64,000 bases of DNA from Mycobacterium florentinum (GTDB taxonomy: Bacteria; Actinomycetota; Actinomycetes; Mycobacteriales; Mycobacteriaceae). How positions within the stretch are numbered: the first letter of the stretch is position 1; each line of letters opens with the position of its first letter. The DNA lies in contig NZ_AP022576.1 of NCBI RefSeq assembly GCF_010730355.1, positions 744,001 to 808,000 on the forward strand, given 5' to 3'. The notes under the pieces were generated by a model, which saw nothing but the letters and a program-made list of their open reading frames with translations, made no database searches and was not told where the DNA came from. Made by a program: the position numbers and the translations under genes. This document shows, one piece after another, positions 28,713 to 39,389 of the stretch.

Positions 28713-28774
28713 GTGTCAAATCGTAGTTCTCTTGCGGTACGTAGGGTAGAGCCGCGGGCAAGGAGACTGTCGTT

Positions 28775-29320
28775 ATGGAACTCAGGCAATCCGGTGGGGT
28801 TGGTTCGAGACTGCAAGGCAAACGGCTGTGGCCGGGCGTGCTGGGTGGCGCCGCCGCGGGTGCCGCGGGCACCACCACGCTGAATGTCATCACCTACCTC
28901 GACATCGCGGTGCGGGGCCGTCCGACCAGCAGTACACCGGAACGAACCGTCGAAGCCATGGCGAGGCTGTTCGGCCTCACGGTTCCCGGCAGCGGCGACG
29001 TGCTCGCCAACCGAATCTCGGGCCTCGGCGCGCTCACCGGGTACGCCGCGGGCATTGGCATGGGCATCATCCTCGGGTTGGCGTATGCCCTGGGCTGGCG
29101 GCCGGGACTACTGGTCGCCACGCTGGTCGCATCGGCCATCGCCCTGGTGGGCACGAACGGACCGATGACCGTTCTCGGGGTCACCAATCCGCTCACCTGG
29201 AGCCCCGTCGACTGGATCAGCGACCTGATTCCGCATCTCGGCTACGGCATCGTCACCGCCCTGGTGCTGCACTACCTCGCACCACTGTGCCGGCCGCCGG
29301 ACGAAACACGAGCGGGCTGA
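28775..29320 (+). CDS. Multi-pass membrane protein, hypothetical
   Basis: A 181-residue protein with about four hydrophobic helices (GVLGGAAAGAAGTTTLNVI, YAAGIGMGIILGLAYALG, LVATLVASAIALVG and YGIVTALVLHYLAPL). It belongs to a group of uncharacterised actinobacterial inner-membrane proteins. An AAGGAG site lies upstream of the ATG. It is divergent from the small exported paralogues. No transport motif recognised. Confidence 0.7.
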   Translation: MELRQSGGVGSRLQGKRLWPGVLGGAAAGAAGTTTLNVITYLDIAVRGRPTSSTPERTVEAMARLFGLTVPGSGDVLANRISGLGALTGYAAGIGMGIILGLAYALGWRPGLLVATLVASAIALVGTNGPMTVLGVTNPLTWSPVDWISDLIPHLGYGIVTALVLHYLAPLCRPPDETRAG

Positions 29321-29477
29321 GGCGCCAGTTCGTCCTCACCATCTGACGCAGCCGGACGGATGCTTTCTGGCCGCCGCGGTGTTGAACTTTGAAATCGACG
29401 ACGGCGTAAGTCCGGAACGGGAAAGGATTACGACACATGGCCGCAACCAACCGCCAAGGCCGGCCTGGACGGCGTGC

Positions 29478-30359
29478 GTGAAAACCGCACAGGTCGAGGG
29501 GCTACTCGCGCGTTATCGCTCATCCGGCCGTACCTTCACGGCCGGTGGCATTTCGTCGTTTGCCCTTGACGATGGGCCGCCCCACGCACCCGCGGTGGTG
29601 TGCGTGCACGGCGTTCCTGCCTCGGCCTACCTCTACCGCAAGGTGGTACCGGCAATTGCCGCCAGCGGATTGCGCGCCATCGCGATCGACCTGCCCGGCC
29701 TGGGGTTCGCGGAACGGCCTATCGATGCCGACTACACCTGGACCGGACTTGGCCGATGGTTGCTGTCGGCGATCGACGAACTGCAACTCGACCGCTTCCA
29801 CCTGGTCGTGCATGACATCGGCGGCCCCATCGGATTCGAGGTGGCCAACGCCGTACCCAAGCGGGTGCTGTCGATGACGCTGCTGAACACCCTCATCGAA
29901 GTGCAGTCGTTCCATCGGCCATGGCCGATGGAACCTTTCGCGCGCCGGGGCATCGGAGAAGCGTGGCTGGCATCCCTGCGGGTGCCGGGCGCTTTTCTGT
30001 CCATCATGCGACTCGTCGGGGTGAGTCGCCGGGTGCCCACCGCCGAAATCGCCTGCTGGCTGCCGCTGCTCTTCGGCGACGACGGCGGGCGGGCATTCCT
30101 GAAGATCATGCGCGGTTTCGAACTGAACGCCGCCAAGCAGCAGCAGTACCTCGATGCCGTCCGGCACCGGCCGTACCCGGTGCAAATCGTCTGGGGAGAA
30201 CGCGACAAGATGTTGCCGTGGCGACGTCAAGGCGTCCAGGCGCAACGCGCCGCGGGCGTCACGGAGCCGATCCTGTTGCCGGGCAAGCACTTTCTACAAG
30301 AGGATTACCCTCAGGAAATCGCCGACGCGGTCAGTCATTTCGTGTCGCGCCATAGCTAA
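29478..30359 (+). CDS. Alpha/beta hydrolase with Asp nucleophile (haloalkane dehalogenase/epoxide hydrolase-like)
   Basis: About 293 residues from the chosen GTG (MKTAQVEG). The oxyanion motif is HGVPASAYLY, the nucleophile elbow is VVHDIGGPIG with Asp in place of Ser, and the late Asp and His are in VWGERDK and PGKHFLQEDYP. An Asp nucleophile is typical of haloalkane dehalogenases and epoxide hydrolases, but the Trp that follows it in those enzymes is Ile here, so the reaction is open. The start is uncertain; the frame is open another 33 codons upstream. The 3' end overlaps the convergent SDR by 4 bp. Confidence 0.8.
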   Translation: MKTAQVEGLLARYRSSGRTFTAGGISSFALDDGPPHAPAVVCVHGVPASAYLYRKVVPAIAASGLRAIAIDLPGLGFAERPIDADYTWTGLGRWLLSAIDELQLDRFHLVVHDIGGPIGFEVANAVPKRVLSMTLLNTLIEVQSFHRPWPMEPFARRGIGEAWLASLRVPGAFLSIMRLVGVSRRVPTAEIACWLPLLFGDDGGRAFLKIMRGFELNAAKQQQYLDAVRHRPYPVQIVWGERDKMLPWRRQGVQAQRAAGVTEPILLPGKHFLQEDYPQEIADAVSHFVSRHS

Positions 30360-31096
30360 CCCTGGATCGTGGGACGAATGGTGATGTCTCCGATCTCCAC
30401 ATCGTCGGGTTGCTCGATGGCGAATGCGATGGCTCGCGCGACAGCCTCTGGCGGAATACCGAAGTCGTTCATCGTGCGCCGGACCTGTTCGCGCAACGCC
30501 GCGTCGTCGATGGAGCTGTCGAGTTCGGTGTCGACAAAGCCCGGAGATATCGACGTCGTGCGCACCACGCCGTCGGTGGACTCTTGACGCAGACCTTCCA
30601 TCACGGTGCGTACTGCGTTCTTGGTCGCCGCGTAAACCGCCATGGTGGGCACGATCTTCAGCCCGGCCGTCGACACCGTCGTCACGAAATGTCCCCGGCC
30701 CTGCTCGCGAAAGACCGGTAGTGCCGCGGCGAATCCGTGCAACACCCCACGCAGGTTGACGTCGATCATCGCCGCCCAGCCGTCGACGTCGCGCTCCGAG
30801 ATCGGTCCGATCTTGCTGATCCCGGCGTTGCTCACCAACACGTCGAGTCGACCGAACTGATCGACCGCGGTTCCGACGAGCAGCTCGAGGTCCTCGCGGC
30901 GGGCGACGTCGAGCCGGCAGGTGGCGGCCTGTCCCCCGTGCGCGCGGATTTCCCCAGCGATCTCGTCAAGGCGTTCGACGCGTCGCGCACCGAGGATCAA
31001 GCGTGCGCCGCGTTCGGCGAGCAGACGGGCGGTCGCCGCACCGATCCCGCCGCTCGCGCCGGTGACGGCCACAACCTTGCCTTCCACACCCGTCAT
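30356..31096 (-). CDS. Short-chain dehydrogenase/reductase
   Basis: A 246-residue classical SDR: VTGASGGIGAATA, VSNAGIS, the catalytic Ser in TVSTAGL and YAATK. The ATG giving MTGVEGK has a GAAGGGA site and is preferred over an upstream start at 31135 that lies toward the operator. It is divergent from a TetR gene with a CTAGACG palindrome between, so it is probably a target of that regulator. Substrate unknown. Confidence 0.87.
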   Translation of the reverse strand: MTGVEGKVVAVTGASGGIGAATARLLAERGARLILGARRVERLDEIAGEIRAHGGQAATCRLDVARREDLELLVGTAVDQFGRLDVLVSNAGISKIGPISERDVDGWAAMIDVNLRGVLHGFAAALPVFREQGRGHFVTTVSTAGLKIVPTMAVYAATKNAVRTVMEGLRQESTDGVVRTTSISPGFVDTELDSSIDDAALREQVRRTMNDFGIPPEAVARAIAFAIEQPDDVEIGDITIRPTIQG

Positions 31097-31142
31097 CGCT
31101 ATCCCTTCACGCCCGTGAATTCCCCACTGCGCCATTGTCGCC

Positions 31143-31158
31143 CTAGACGTTCGTCTAG
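31143..31158. promoter_or_regulatory. TetR operator CTAGACGTTCGTCTAG in a divergent promoter
   Basis: A perfect 16-bp palindrome between the leftward SDR and the rightward TetR gene. Two more copies of the same pattern lie upstream of the next rightward operon, which supports a common operator for this regulator. Confidence 0.78.
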
Positions 31159-31191
31159 CACTGGCCGCGCTCGGCCGTATACCCTTGCTCG

Positions 31192-31824
31192 GTGCCGTCC
31201 CTCAAAAAGCCGACCGCCCGGCTTGGTTCCACACCGCGCTCCGCCGCGCAGCTACGAACCCTACGCGCGGCGATGGAGCTGTTCGCCGAGCACGGCGTGG
31301 GTGCCACGTCGTATCAGATGATCGCCGATGCCATCGGGGTCACCAAAGGCGCGATCTACCACCAGTTCAACACCAAGGACGAGATCGTCATCGCCGTCGC
31401 GGAGATGGAACTCGCCAGGCTTGAAGACGCACTGGAAGCCGCCGAGGCACTGGACTGCCGCATCGAAGCGCGCGAACTGCTGCTCAATCGCGTCATCGAC
31501 CATGCCGTGGAGCACCGTCGCGCGGCCAACACCCTGCAGTTCGACCCGGTGATCGTGCGGTTGCTTTCCGAACACGAACCATTCCAGCGTTTCGTCGAGA
31601 GGCTGTACGGAATGCTCGTCGGCGACGGACCCGGACCCGATACCCAGGTGCGGCTGGCCGCCCTGACGTGTGTCGTCGGCGGTACCGTTTCGCATCCGCT
31701 CGTCGCGGACCTCGACGACGACACCCTGCGCAACCAGCTGCTGGATATGGCGCGCCGCATCGTTGACCTCCCCGGCGTGTCCCCACGCCGAACCGCCCGT
31801 GGCGCGAAACGCGTCTCGGCCTGA
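31192..31824 (+). CDS. TetR family transcriptional regulator
   Basis: A 210-residue TetR protein. The DNA-binding helix-turn-helix is near residues 22-66 (RAAMELFAEHGVGATSYQMIADAIGVTKGAIYHQF, read in parts), followed by a helical ligand domain. The GTG start lies about 10 bp after a TATACC-like -10 box, so a leaderless transcript is possible. The matching 16-bp palindromes before this gene and before the SnoaL-like operon indicate autoregulation and control of both neighbours. The ligand is probably an acyl-CoA or pathway intermediate (inference). Confidence 0.88.
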   Translation: MPSLKKPTARLGSTPRSAAQLRTLRAAMELFAEHGVGATSYQMIADAIGVTKGAIYHQFNTKDEIVIAVAEMELARLEDALEAAEALDCRIEARELLLNRVIDHAVEHRRAANTLQFDPVIVRLLSEHEPFQRFVERLYGMLVGDGPGPDTQVRLAALTCVVGGTVSHPLVADLDDDTLRNQLLDMARRIVDLPGVSPRRTARGAKRVSA

Positions 31825-31887
31825 CCAGCCGCATCCGCTCCGAATTCGTTTGTAGACAAGCACTTTGCGCGCTGAAGCAGTTGCCTA

Positions 31888-31932
31888 TTGACATCACTAT
31901 ACGATCGTCTAGGGTACTAGACGATCGTATAG
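31888..31932 (+). promoter_or_regulatory. Promoter with tandem TetR operators before the SnoaL-amidohydrolase operon
   Basis: A TTGACA -35 box (31888-31893) and TAGGGT -10 box (31910-31915) are 16 bp apart. Two 16-bp operators, CTATACGATCGTCTAG (31897-31912) and CTAGACGATCGTATAG (31917-31932), overlap the spacer and the predicted start point and are exact reverse complements of each other around GGTA. Binding of the TetR protein here would block the polymerase. Confidence 0.78.
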
Positions 31933-31955
31933 GAGCCGCGGAACGGAGATCCACG

Positions 31956-32369
31956 ATGTCGTGGAGCGAGCAATTCATCGACGCGTTCAACACCCATGAG
32001 GTCGAGCCGATGGTCGCCATCTGCTCGCCGGACATCAAGTGGGAGGACGTCTCGGGCCACATCGAATTCGAGGGCCACGAGGGCGTCAAGAACATGGTCG
32101 AAGTCACCCTGATGGCCGTGCCGGACTGCAAATTCACCCACCACGGCGGCATGCAGGACGGCAACCGCTACATGGTCGAATGGACCATGTCGGGTACCGC
32201 GTTCGACATCGAATTCGCTTGTCGCGGTGCCTCGGTCGGCGAGACGGACAACGAGGGCCGCATCGTGCACAACCGAGACTACTGGGATTCGCGGTCCTTC
32301 CCGATGATGCCGGGCGGCCCGGTGAACCCCGAGCTTTCCGAACTGCAGGAGCAACACCATGGTGCCTGA
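31956..32369 (+). CDS. SnoaL-like/NTF2-fold protein
   Basis: A 137-residue NTF2-fold protein of the SnoaL or ketosteroid isomerase-like group (WSEQFIDAFNTHEVEPMVAICSPDIKWED at the N terminus). Members are isomerases, cyclases or small hydratases. A GGAGAT site lies just upstream of the ATG. It is the first gene after the double operator and overlaps the amidohydrolase gene by 11 bp. Catalytic residues could not be assigned. Confidence 0.8.
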   Translation: MSWSEQFIDAFNTHEVEPMVAICSPDIKWEDVSGHIEFEGHEGVKNMVEVTLMAVPDCKFTHHGGMQDGNRYMVEWTMSGTAFDIEFACRGASVGETDNEGRIVHNRDYWDSRSFPMMPGGPVNPELSELQEQHHGA

Positions 32370-33489
32370 AAAGCTCGTCACGGCCGACTGCCACATCACC
32401 CCGCCGCTCTCGATAGTCAACGAGCTGCCGGAGCAGTACCGGGAGTACTTCCCCCGGCTCGAGAAGGACGAGAACGGCAAGGACGTCTACAAACTCGGTC
32501 ACATCGTGTCGCTGTCGATGATGACCGGCGCGGGCACCGATTCCGACATCCAGGCCGACGCGACGGGCGCCGAGGGCAACGTCGTCAGCGAGGCCCACAT
32601 CAGCCTGGACGCGGCCGAACAGCTCGCCGATCTGGAGCGCGACGGTGTCTACGGCGCGGTGCTGATCGGCCGAATCGCGGACATGCCCAACGGGATTCCC
32701 GCCGACGCCGACATCGCCTACTGCAAGGTGGCCAACGACTGGCTGGCCGACCATTGGGGCCCGTATCTCGACCGGGTCGCGCCCGGTATTCACTTGCCGT
32801 TCAAGGACGTTGCGGCCTCGGTGGCCGAACTCGAGCGCGCCGCCGGCATGGGGCTGCGGCCCGCACTGCTGCCGGACGGGATCTTCGAGCGTCCCTACTA
32901 CATGCAGGAGTGGGAGCCGCTGTGGGAGGCCGCCGACAGCCTGCGGATCCCGATCACCATGCATGTCGGTGGCCTGCGCCAACCATTGGTCGGGCCGGGG
33001 CTGATGGCGTACCCCGGCCGGCAGGACATCGGCTGGTATGTGCAGAGCTGCGGCATGGGCGAAACGCTGGGCTGGATGACCTACAGCGGCGCATTCGAGC
33101 GCTATCCCAACCTGCACGTGATCTGCACCGAGGGATACGCGGGATGGCTCGCCTTCGCGATGCAGTTCTACGACCACCACTTCAGTCAGAGCCGCCTGCA
33201 CCAGCTGGGCATCGACGACCTGATGGGCCCGGCCAAGATCGACGTGCACCCGAGCTACTACCTGAAGCGCCAGACGCACGCCACCTTCATGTGGGATCCG
33301 CTTGCGATCCGCAATCGCGACCTGACCGGTCTGGACTGCCTGATGTGGGGCAACGACTATCCGCACCACGAGGGTTCGTTCCCCTTCTCCGCGGACTGGA
33401 TCTCCAAGCAGTTCGACGGTGTACCGGCCGGCGAGGTCGACCAGATCTGCCGGGGCAATGCCGCCGAGATCTTCGGCATCAAGGTCTAG
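32359..33489 (+). CDS. Amidohydrolase family 2 (TIM-barrel metal-dependent hydrolase)
   Basis: A 376-residue amidohydrolase-2 protein. Its N-terminal metal motif is TADCHITPP, with TMHVGG, CTEGYAGW and the C-terminal WGNDYPHHEGSFP. It resembles the other two amidohydrolases of the window in fold but is not a close duplicate. It starts within the SnoaL-like gene and is followed after 3 bp by an SDR, so it belongs to the TetR-controlled operon. The reaction is unknown. Confidence 0.87.
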   Translation: MVPEKLVTADCHITPPLSIVNELPEQYREYFPRLEKDENGKDVYKLGHIVSLSMMTGAGTDSDIQADATGAEGNVVSEAHISLDAAEQLADLERDGVYGAVLIGRIADMPNGIPADADIAYCKVANDWLADHWGPYLDRVAPGIHLPFKDVAASVAELERAAGMGLRPALLPDGIFERPYYMQEWEPLWEAADSLRIPITMHVGGLRQPLVGPGLMAYPGRQDIGWYVQSCGMGETLGWMTYSGAFERYPNLHVICTEGYAGWLAFAMQFYDHHFSQSRLHQLGIDDLMGPAKIDVHPSYYLKRQTHATFMWDPLAIRNRDLTGLDCLMWGNDYPHHEGSFPFSADWISKQFDGVPAGEVDQICRGNAAEIFGIKV

Positions 33490-33492
33490 CCG

Positions 33493-34293
33493 GTGTCTGA
33501 TATCGCCGAGCAGTTTCGCCTCGACGGCAGGGCCGCTCTCGTCACGGGTGCCGGAAAGGGTATCGGGCGAGGCATCGCGCTGACCTTCGCCAAAGCGGGA
33601 GCCGATGTGGCGCTCGTCGCCCGGACCGAACAAGACCTGGACGCGGTCGCCGAAGAGATCCGGGCGCTCGGCCGCAATGCCGTCGCGATCCCCGCCGATG
33701 TCACCGAAATCGACTGTCTCACAGATATTGTCGAGACGGCGGCCCGCTCGCTGGGTGGCCTGGACATCCTGGTGAACAACGCCGGTGGCGTCGAACAGCT
33801 CGGCACCTACCCCGACATGACCGTCGCCCTGCTGGAGAGCGCCTTCCGCTTCAATGTGTCGGCCCCGTTCGAACTCGGCCGGCACGCGTTGGCGCACATG
33901 CTGGCTCGCGGGGGTGGGGCCATCGTCAACATCGGGTCCATGTCGGGCATGCAGAACGAGCGCGGCTTTCTCCCTTACAGTCTGGCCAAGTCGGCACTGG
34001 GCAAGCTCACTCAACTCGCGGCCATCGAACTGGCGCCGAGGGTACGGGTGAACGCCATCCTGCCCGGCTGTGTCGAAACCGAGGCGCTGCGGGGATTCAT
34101 GGATGCGATGCCCGATGTCCGCGAAGGTCTGCGCGCCAAGACTCCGATGCGCCGCAACGGAACCCCGGACGATATCGCATCGGCCGCTTTGTTTTTCGCC
34201 TCGCCTGCATCGTCGTGGATCACCGGCAAGCTGCTCGAGGTCGACGGCGCCGCACCGGCCGGGCTCTTTCCCAACGACGCGCCCGACCTCTAG
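33493..34293 (+). CDS. Short-chain dehydrogenase/reductase
   Basis: A 266-residue classical SDR similar in layout to 7-alpha-hydroxysteroid dehydrogenases: TGAGKGIGRGIA, NNAGG, the catalytic Ser in IGSMSGM and YSLAK. It starts with GTG 3 bp after the amidohydrolase stop. The neighbouring SDR 9 bp downstream suggests two successive redox steps on one substrate. Confidence 0.87.
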   Translation: MSDIAEQFRLDGRAALVTGAGKGIGRGIALTFAKAGADVALVARTEQDLDAVAEEIRALGRNAVAIPADVTEIDCLTDIVETAARSLGGLDILVNNAGGVEQLGTYPDMTVALLESAFRFNVSAPFELGRHALAHMLARGGGAIVNIGSMSGMQNERGFLPYSLAKSALGKLTQLAAIELAPRVRVNAILPGCVETEALRGFMDAMPDVREGLRAKTPMRRNGTPDDIASAALFFASPASSWITGKLLEVDGAAPAGLFPNDAPDL

Positions 34294-34302
34294 GGAGACG
34301 AC

Positions 34303-35292
34303 ATGATCCGATTCGACGGCGACGTCGTCATCGTCACCGGCGCCGCCGGCGGGATCGGCCGATCCCAGGCGGTCGAACTGGGCCGCCGCGGTGCTCGCGT
34401 CGTCGTGAACGATCTGGGCGGCAGCCCCCGGGGTGGCGGCTGCGACCCGTCGATGGCGCAAGAGGTCGCCGACGAAATCGTCGCCGCCGGCGGTGCGGCG
34501 GTGGCTTCGGGTGCGAGCGTTTCGTCCGGCGAAGGGCCCCAACAGATCGTCGATCTCGCGATGGACACCTGGGGTCGCGTCGACGGCCTGATCCACAACG
34601 CGGCGATCGTGCTGGACGACCATTTCGAAGACGTCACCGACGAGGACTTCGACCGCATCACCGCGGTGAATCTGCGTGGCACGTTTCGCACGGTGCGCGC
34701 CGCCTATCGCGCGATGAAGGACGGCGGCGGCGGTCGCATCGTGACGCTCACGTCGGCGTCCGGTCTGTCCGGCGCGTTCGGGCAGGCGGCATACGCCACC
34801 ACGAAAATGGGTGTCATCGGCATGACGCGCTCGGTGGCCTGGGAGGGAATGCGGTACGGGATCCGGGTCAACGCGCTCGCCCCGGCCGCGTTCGACACCC
34901 GCCTGTTCTCGGTGTTCACTCCCGACGGCGACGCGGCACTGCGCGGACGGCCCCCAGAACTCGAGATCTCTTTGGACTCGGCCGAATACGTCGCGCTCCT
35001 GACGGCGAGCCGGGTCACCCCGATGGCGCTGGCCTTGGTGCATCGCGAATGTCCCGCGACGGCAGAGGTTTTCGGCGCCACCGGCGGCTACTACTGCCGC
35101 TATGCCATCTCGCACACCGAGGGTGCGACGTTCGGACCGCACCCGACGATCGAGGACGTCGCCGGAAACTGGGAGCGAATTCGGGATCGTGCGCTGCACA
35201 ACGAACTGGACGGCGAGGCGATGGCCTGGGGGGTCCAAGCCTATTCCGCGCGGCTGCAGGCCCTCGCCCTGGAACTTCAGATCAGCGGCTAG
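34303..35292 (+). CDS. SDR oxidoreductase, (3R)-hydroxyacyl-CoA dehydrogenase-like
   Basis: A 329-residue SDR, longer than usual. The N-terminal part has TGAAGGIGRSQA and the VNDLGGSPRGGG loop typical of the dehydrogenase domain of peroxisomal multifunctional enzyme type 2 and related acyl-CoA dehydrogenases; YATTK is the catalytic pair. The extra C-terminal 80 residues also fit that group. It may oxidise a hydroxyacyl-CoA. A GGGAG site precedes the ATG. Confidence 0.87.
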   Translation: MIRFDGDVVIVTGAAGGIGRSQAVELGRRGARVVVNDLGGSPRGGGCDPSMAQEVADEIVAAGGAAVASGASVSSGEGPQQIVDLAMDTWGRVDGLIHNAAIVLDDHFEDVTDEDFDRITAVNLRGTFRTVRAAYRAMKDGGGGRIVTLTSASGLSGAFGQAAYATTKMGVIGMTRSVAWEGMRYGIRVNALAPAAFDTRLFSVFTPDGDAALRGRPPELEISLDSAEYVALLTASRVTPMALALVHRECPATAEVFGATGGYYCRYAISHTEGATFGPHPTIEDVAGNWERIRDRALHNELDGEAMAWGVQAYSARLQALALELQISG

Positions 35293-35321
35293 GCGGCGTC
35301 GGCTCGGCTACTGTCTCCTCT

Positions 35322-36166
35322 GTGCTGATCGGATTCCTACTCGCTCTGGGCTGTTCGGTGTGCTACGGCACCGCCTCGGTGCTGCAGGCGGTCGCGGCGC
35401 GGTCGGTGGAATCGGGCGGCAAGTCCGGTGTCGACGCTCTGTTGCTACTGCGCGCCCTGCGTCAGTGGCGCTACATCGTGGGCATCGGCCTGGACGGCCT
35501 CGGTTTCGGACTGCAGGTCGCGGCGCTGCGCCTGGTCCCGATCTACGTCGTCGCCGCCGCGCTGGCCGCCTCGATCGCGGTCACCGGCATCGTGTCCGTG
35601 TGGGTGCTCTCGGCCCGGCTGTCCAGGGCCGAGTGGACGGCCGTGGGTGTGGTCTGCGTGAGCCTCGCCGCACTCGCGTGCGCGGCCGGGCCGGGACACT
35701 TCCGGCACGGGCCGCCCGGACTCGGCTGGGCCATGGTCGTTGTCGTCGTCGCGATATTCCTCGGCGGGGCGGTTGCCGGCCGGTTGCCCGCCCGGGAGCG
35801 GGCGCTCGCGCTGGGGCTGGCCGCCGGAAGCGGGTTCGGTGTCGTCGAGATCGGGGTGCGCCTGCTCGACGAGATCGACCCGACCAAGGCCGAGTTCTAC
35901 ACCAACCCGCGCTGTACGCCGCGGCCGGCGGCGGCGCCGCGGGATTCCTGTTGTTCACCTCGGCATTACAACGCGGGTCGGTCACCACGACGGTGGCCGC
36001 CATGGTCGTCGGCGAGACCATCGCACCCGCACTGGTCGGCGTGCTGTGGCTGGGCGACACCGCGCGGCCCGGCTGGGGCTGGCTGGTCATCCTCGGATTC
36101 GTCGTGGCCGTGGGCGGCACACTCGTCCTGGCCCGATTCGGCGAGGCGCCCACCACCGCGGAATGA
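35322..36166 (+). pseudogene. DMT-type membrane transporter interrupted by a frameshift
   Basis: From a GTG start the first about 195 codons encode six or more hydrophobic helices ending at IDPTKAEFYTNP; the rest of the protein continues in another frame as ALYAAAGGGAAGFLLFTSALQ to GTLVLARFGEAPTTAE. One missing base near 35912 (ACCCG followed by CGCTG, where one extra G restores ALYAAAGG) explains the switch. Joined, it is a drug/metabolite-transporter-like protein of about 281 residues with about ten helices. It is the last gene of the TetR-controlled operon. It is either a true pseudogene or a sequencing error in a GC run. Confidence 0.8.
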
Positions 36167-36167
36167 G

Positions 36168-37772
36168 CTACGACGGTGCGGATTCCGAAACTGGTTGTGC
36201 AGCAGCTGCATACGTCGTGCCGCGCGGCTCCCGGGTCAGCAGCACACCGCCCTGCGCGCTGACGCCTGCGGCGATCAGCTCGCGCTTGAGGATCTTGTTC
36301 GTGGCGGTCGCCGGAAGATCGTCGTTGATGCGCACATAGCGCGGCCACGCCTTCGGCGAGAGGTCGCTTTGCGCGGCCAGGAAATCCTCGAGATCGGCTG
36401 GCCGCAAATCCATTCCGCGGCGAAGCACCAGCGCGGCCATGACCTGGTCGCCGACCCGCTCGTCCGGCACGGCATACACCGCGACCTGGCTGACCTGTGG
36501 CAGCCGTTCCAGGATCCGCTCGATCGGTGCCGCCGCGAGGTTCTCGCCGTCTACCCGCATCCAGTCGGCGGTGCGGCCGGCCAGGTAGATCCAGCCGTCG
36601 GCATCGCGGTAGGCCAGGTCGCCCGCCCAGTACATACCATGCCGCATCCGCTCGGCAGTGGCGTCCGGATCGTTGTAGTACCCGACGAACGGCCCGGCGC
36701 CCTGGGTGTTGACCAGTTCGCCGACGGCGTCGTCGAAATTGGTCAGCGCGCCGTGTTCGTCGAACCGCGCGACGGCGCACTCCTTCAGGGTGGACGGGTT
36801 GTAGATGCTGACCCCGGGATACGGCTTGCCGATAGAACCGGGCGGCGTACCATCTTCGCGCACCACGATCACCGCGAACTCGCTGGACCCGAAGCTGTCG
36901 ACCACCCGGCACCCGAAACGCCGTGCGAATTCCGCGATATCGCGGTCGGTTGCCTCATTGCCGAACGCGATGCGCAGCGTCGTGTCGGCGTCGTCGGGAC
37001 GCTCGGGCGTGGAAAGGATCAAGGCCAGCGGCTTGCCGACGTAGTTCAGGTAGGTCACCCGGTAGCGGCGGACGTCGTCGATGAACCGCGACGGCGAAAA
37101 CTTGGCCGGGACCATCAGGGCGCCGCTGCCGACGGCGACGGCCCAGCCCGCGGCGACGCCGTTGGAGTGGAACAGCGGCATCGCCAGATAGCAGATGTCG
37201 TCCGCGGTGACGTCGTACTGGAAGATCAGGCTGGCGCCGCACATGATCGCCATCCCGTGCGCGAACCGCACCGCCTTCGGATTGCCGCTGGTTCCGGAGG
37301 TGAAGATCATCATGAACGTGTCGGCACCGATGACCTCGCGGTGCGGGGTCAACGGCGGCGCCGCGGCGGCCGCATCCGCGTAGGCCGCTGCACCCACATC
37401 GAGAACCTGAATTCCGTTGAGATCCAAGCCCTCCAACAACGGCAGGTGCTCGTCGTCGACAAGCAGGATCTGGCAGTCGGAGCGTTTGATGTCGGAGAGC
37501 AGCGCGGGGCCGCGGCGGGTGGTGTTGAGGCCGCACAGCACGTAGCCGCCCAGCGCGGCGGCGGCCATCGCGCGCAGCATCGCCGGTGAATTGCCCAGCG
37601 CGGCACCGACATGCAACGGGCGAGCCGGATCGGCGAGAGCGATCAGCGCCGCCGCCTCCGTCTCGGCTTCGGCGAGATGTTCGCGCCAGGTCCAGGTTCG
37701 CTCGCCGTAGGCGATGGCAGGGGTGTCGTCATGCCTGCGCTGCCGCAAGAGCTGCTGAACCGTCTCCGGCAC
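36168..37772 (-). CDS. Fatty acyl-CoA/steroid-acid CoA ligase (FadD family)
   Basis: A 534-residue ANL ligase with P-loop FTSGTSGNPK, adenine motif SFGSSE, hinge YLAGRTADWMRVDGENL and the C-terminal Lys motif ATNKILKREL. Length and sequence recall mycobacterial FadD1 and FadD17, which act on bulky or steroid-type acids, but the exact orthologue is not certain. The GTG start is preceded by GAGGAA. It is the last gene of the nine-gene leftward operon, 21 bp after the BVMO, and would activate the acid that the operon's beta-oxidation enzymes process. Confidence 0.9.
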   Translation of the reverse strand: MPETVQQLLRQRRHDDTPAIAYGERTWTWREHLAEAETEAAALIALADPARPLHVGAALGNSPAMLRAMAAAALGGYVLCGLNTTRRGPALLSDIKRSDCQILLVDDEHLPLLEGLDLNGIQVLDVGAAAYADAAAAAPPLTPHREVIGADTFMMIFTSGTSGNPKAVRFAHGMAIMCGASLIFQYDVTADDICYLAMPLFHSNGVAAGWAVAVGSGALMVPAKFSPSRFIDDVRRYRVTYLNYVGKPLALILSTPERPDDADTTLRIAFGNEATDRDIAEFARRFGCRVVDSFGSSEFAVIVVREDGTPPGSIGKPYPGVSIYNPSTLKECAVARFDEHGALTNFDDAVGELVNTQGAGPFVGYYNDPDATAERMRHGMYWAGDLAYRDADGWIYLAGRTADWMRVDGENLAAAPIERILERLPQVSQVAVYAVPDERVGDQVMAALVLRRGMDLRPADLEDFLAAQSDLSPKAWPRYVRINDDLPATATNKILKRELIAAGVSAQGGVLLTREPRGTTYAAAAQPVSESAPS

Positions 37773-37793
37773 TGTCTTACTTCCTCGTCGATC

Positions 37794-39385
<1,592 letters not shown>

Positions 39386-39389
<4 letters not shown>

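Noticed and set aside
32134..35238. 1034-codon frame antisense to the amidohydrolase and two SDR genes
   Set aside because: The opposite strand holds three clear enzymes in one operon; the mirror frame has no domain.
34215..37589. 1124-codon rightward frame
   Set aside because: Only its part from 35322 to about 35912 is real (first part of the DMT transporter); the rest is out of frame with the SDR or antisense to the FadD gene.
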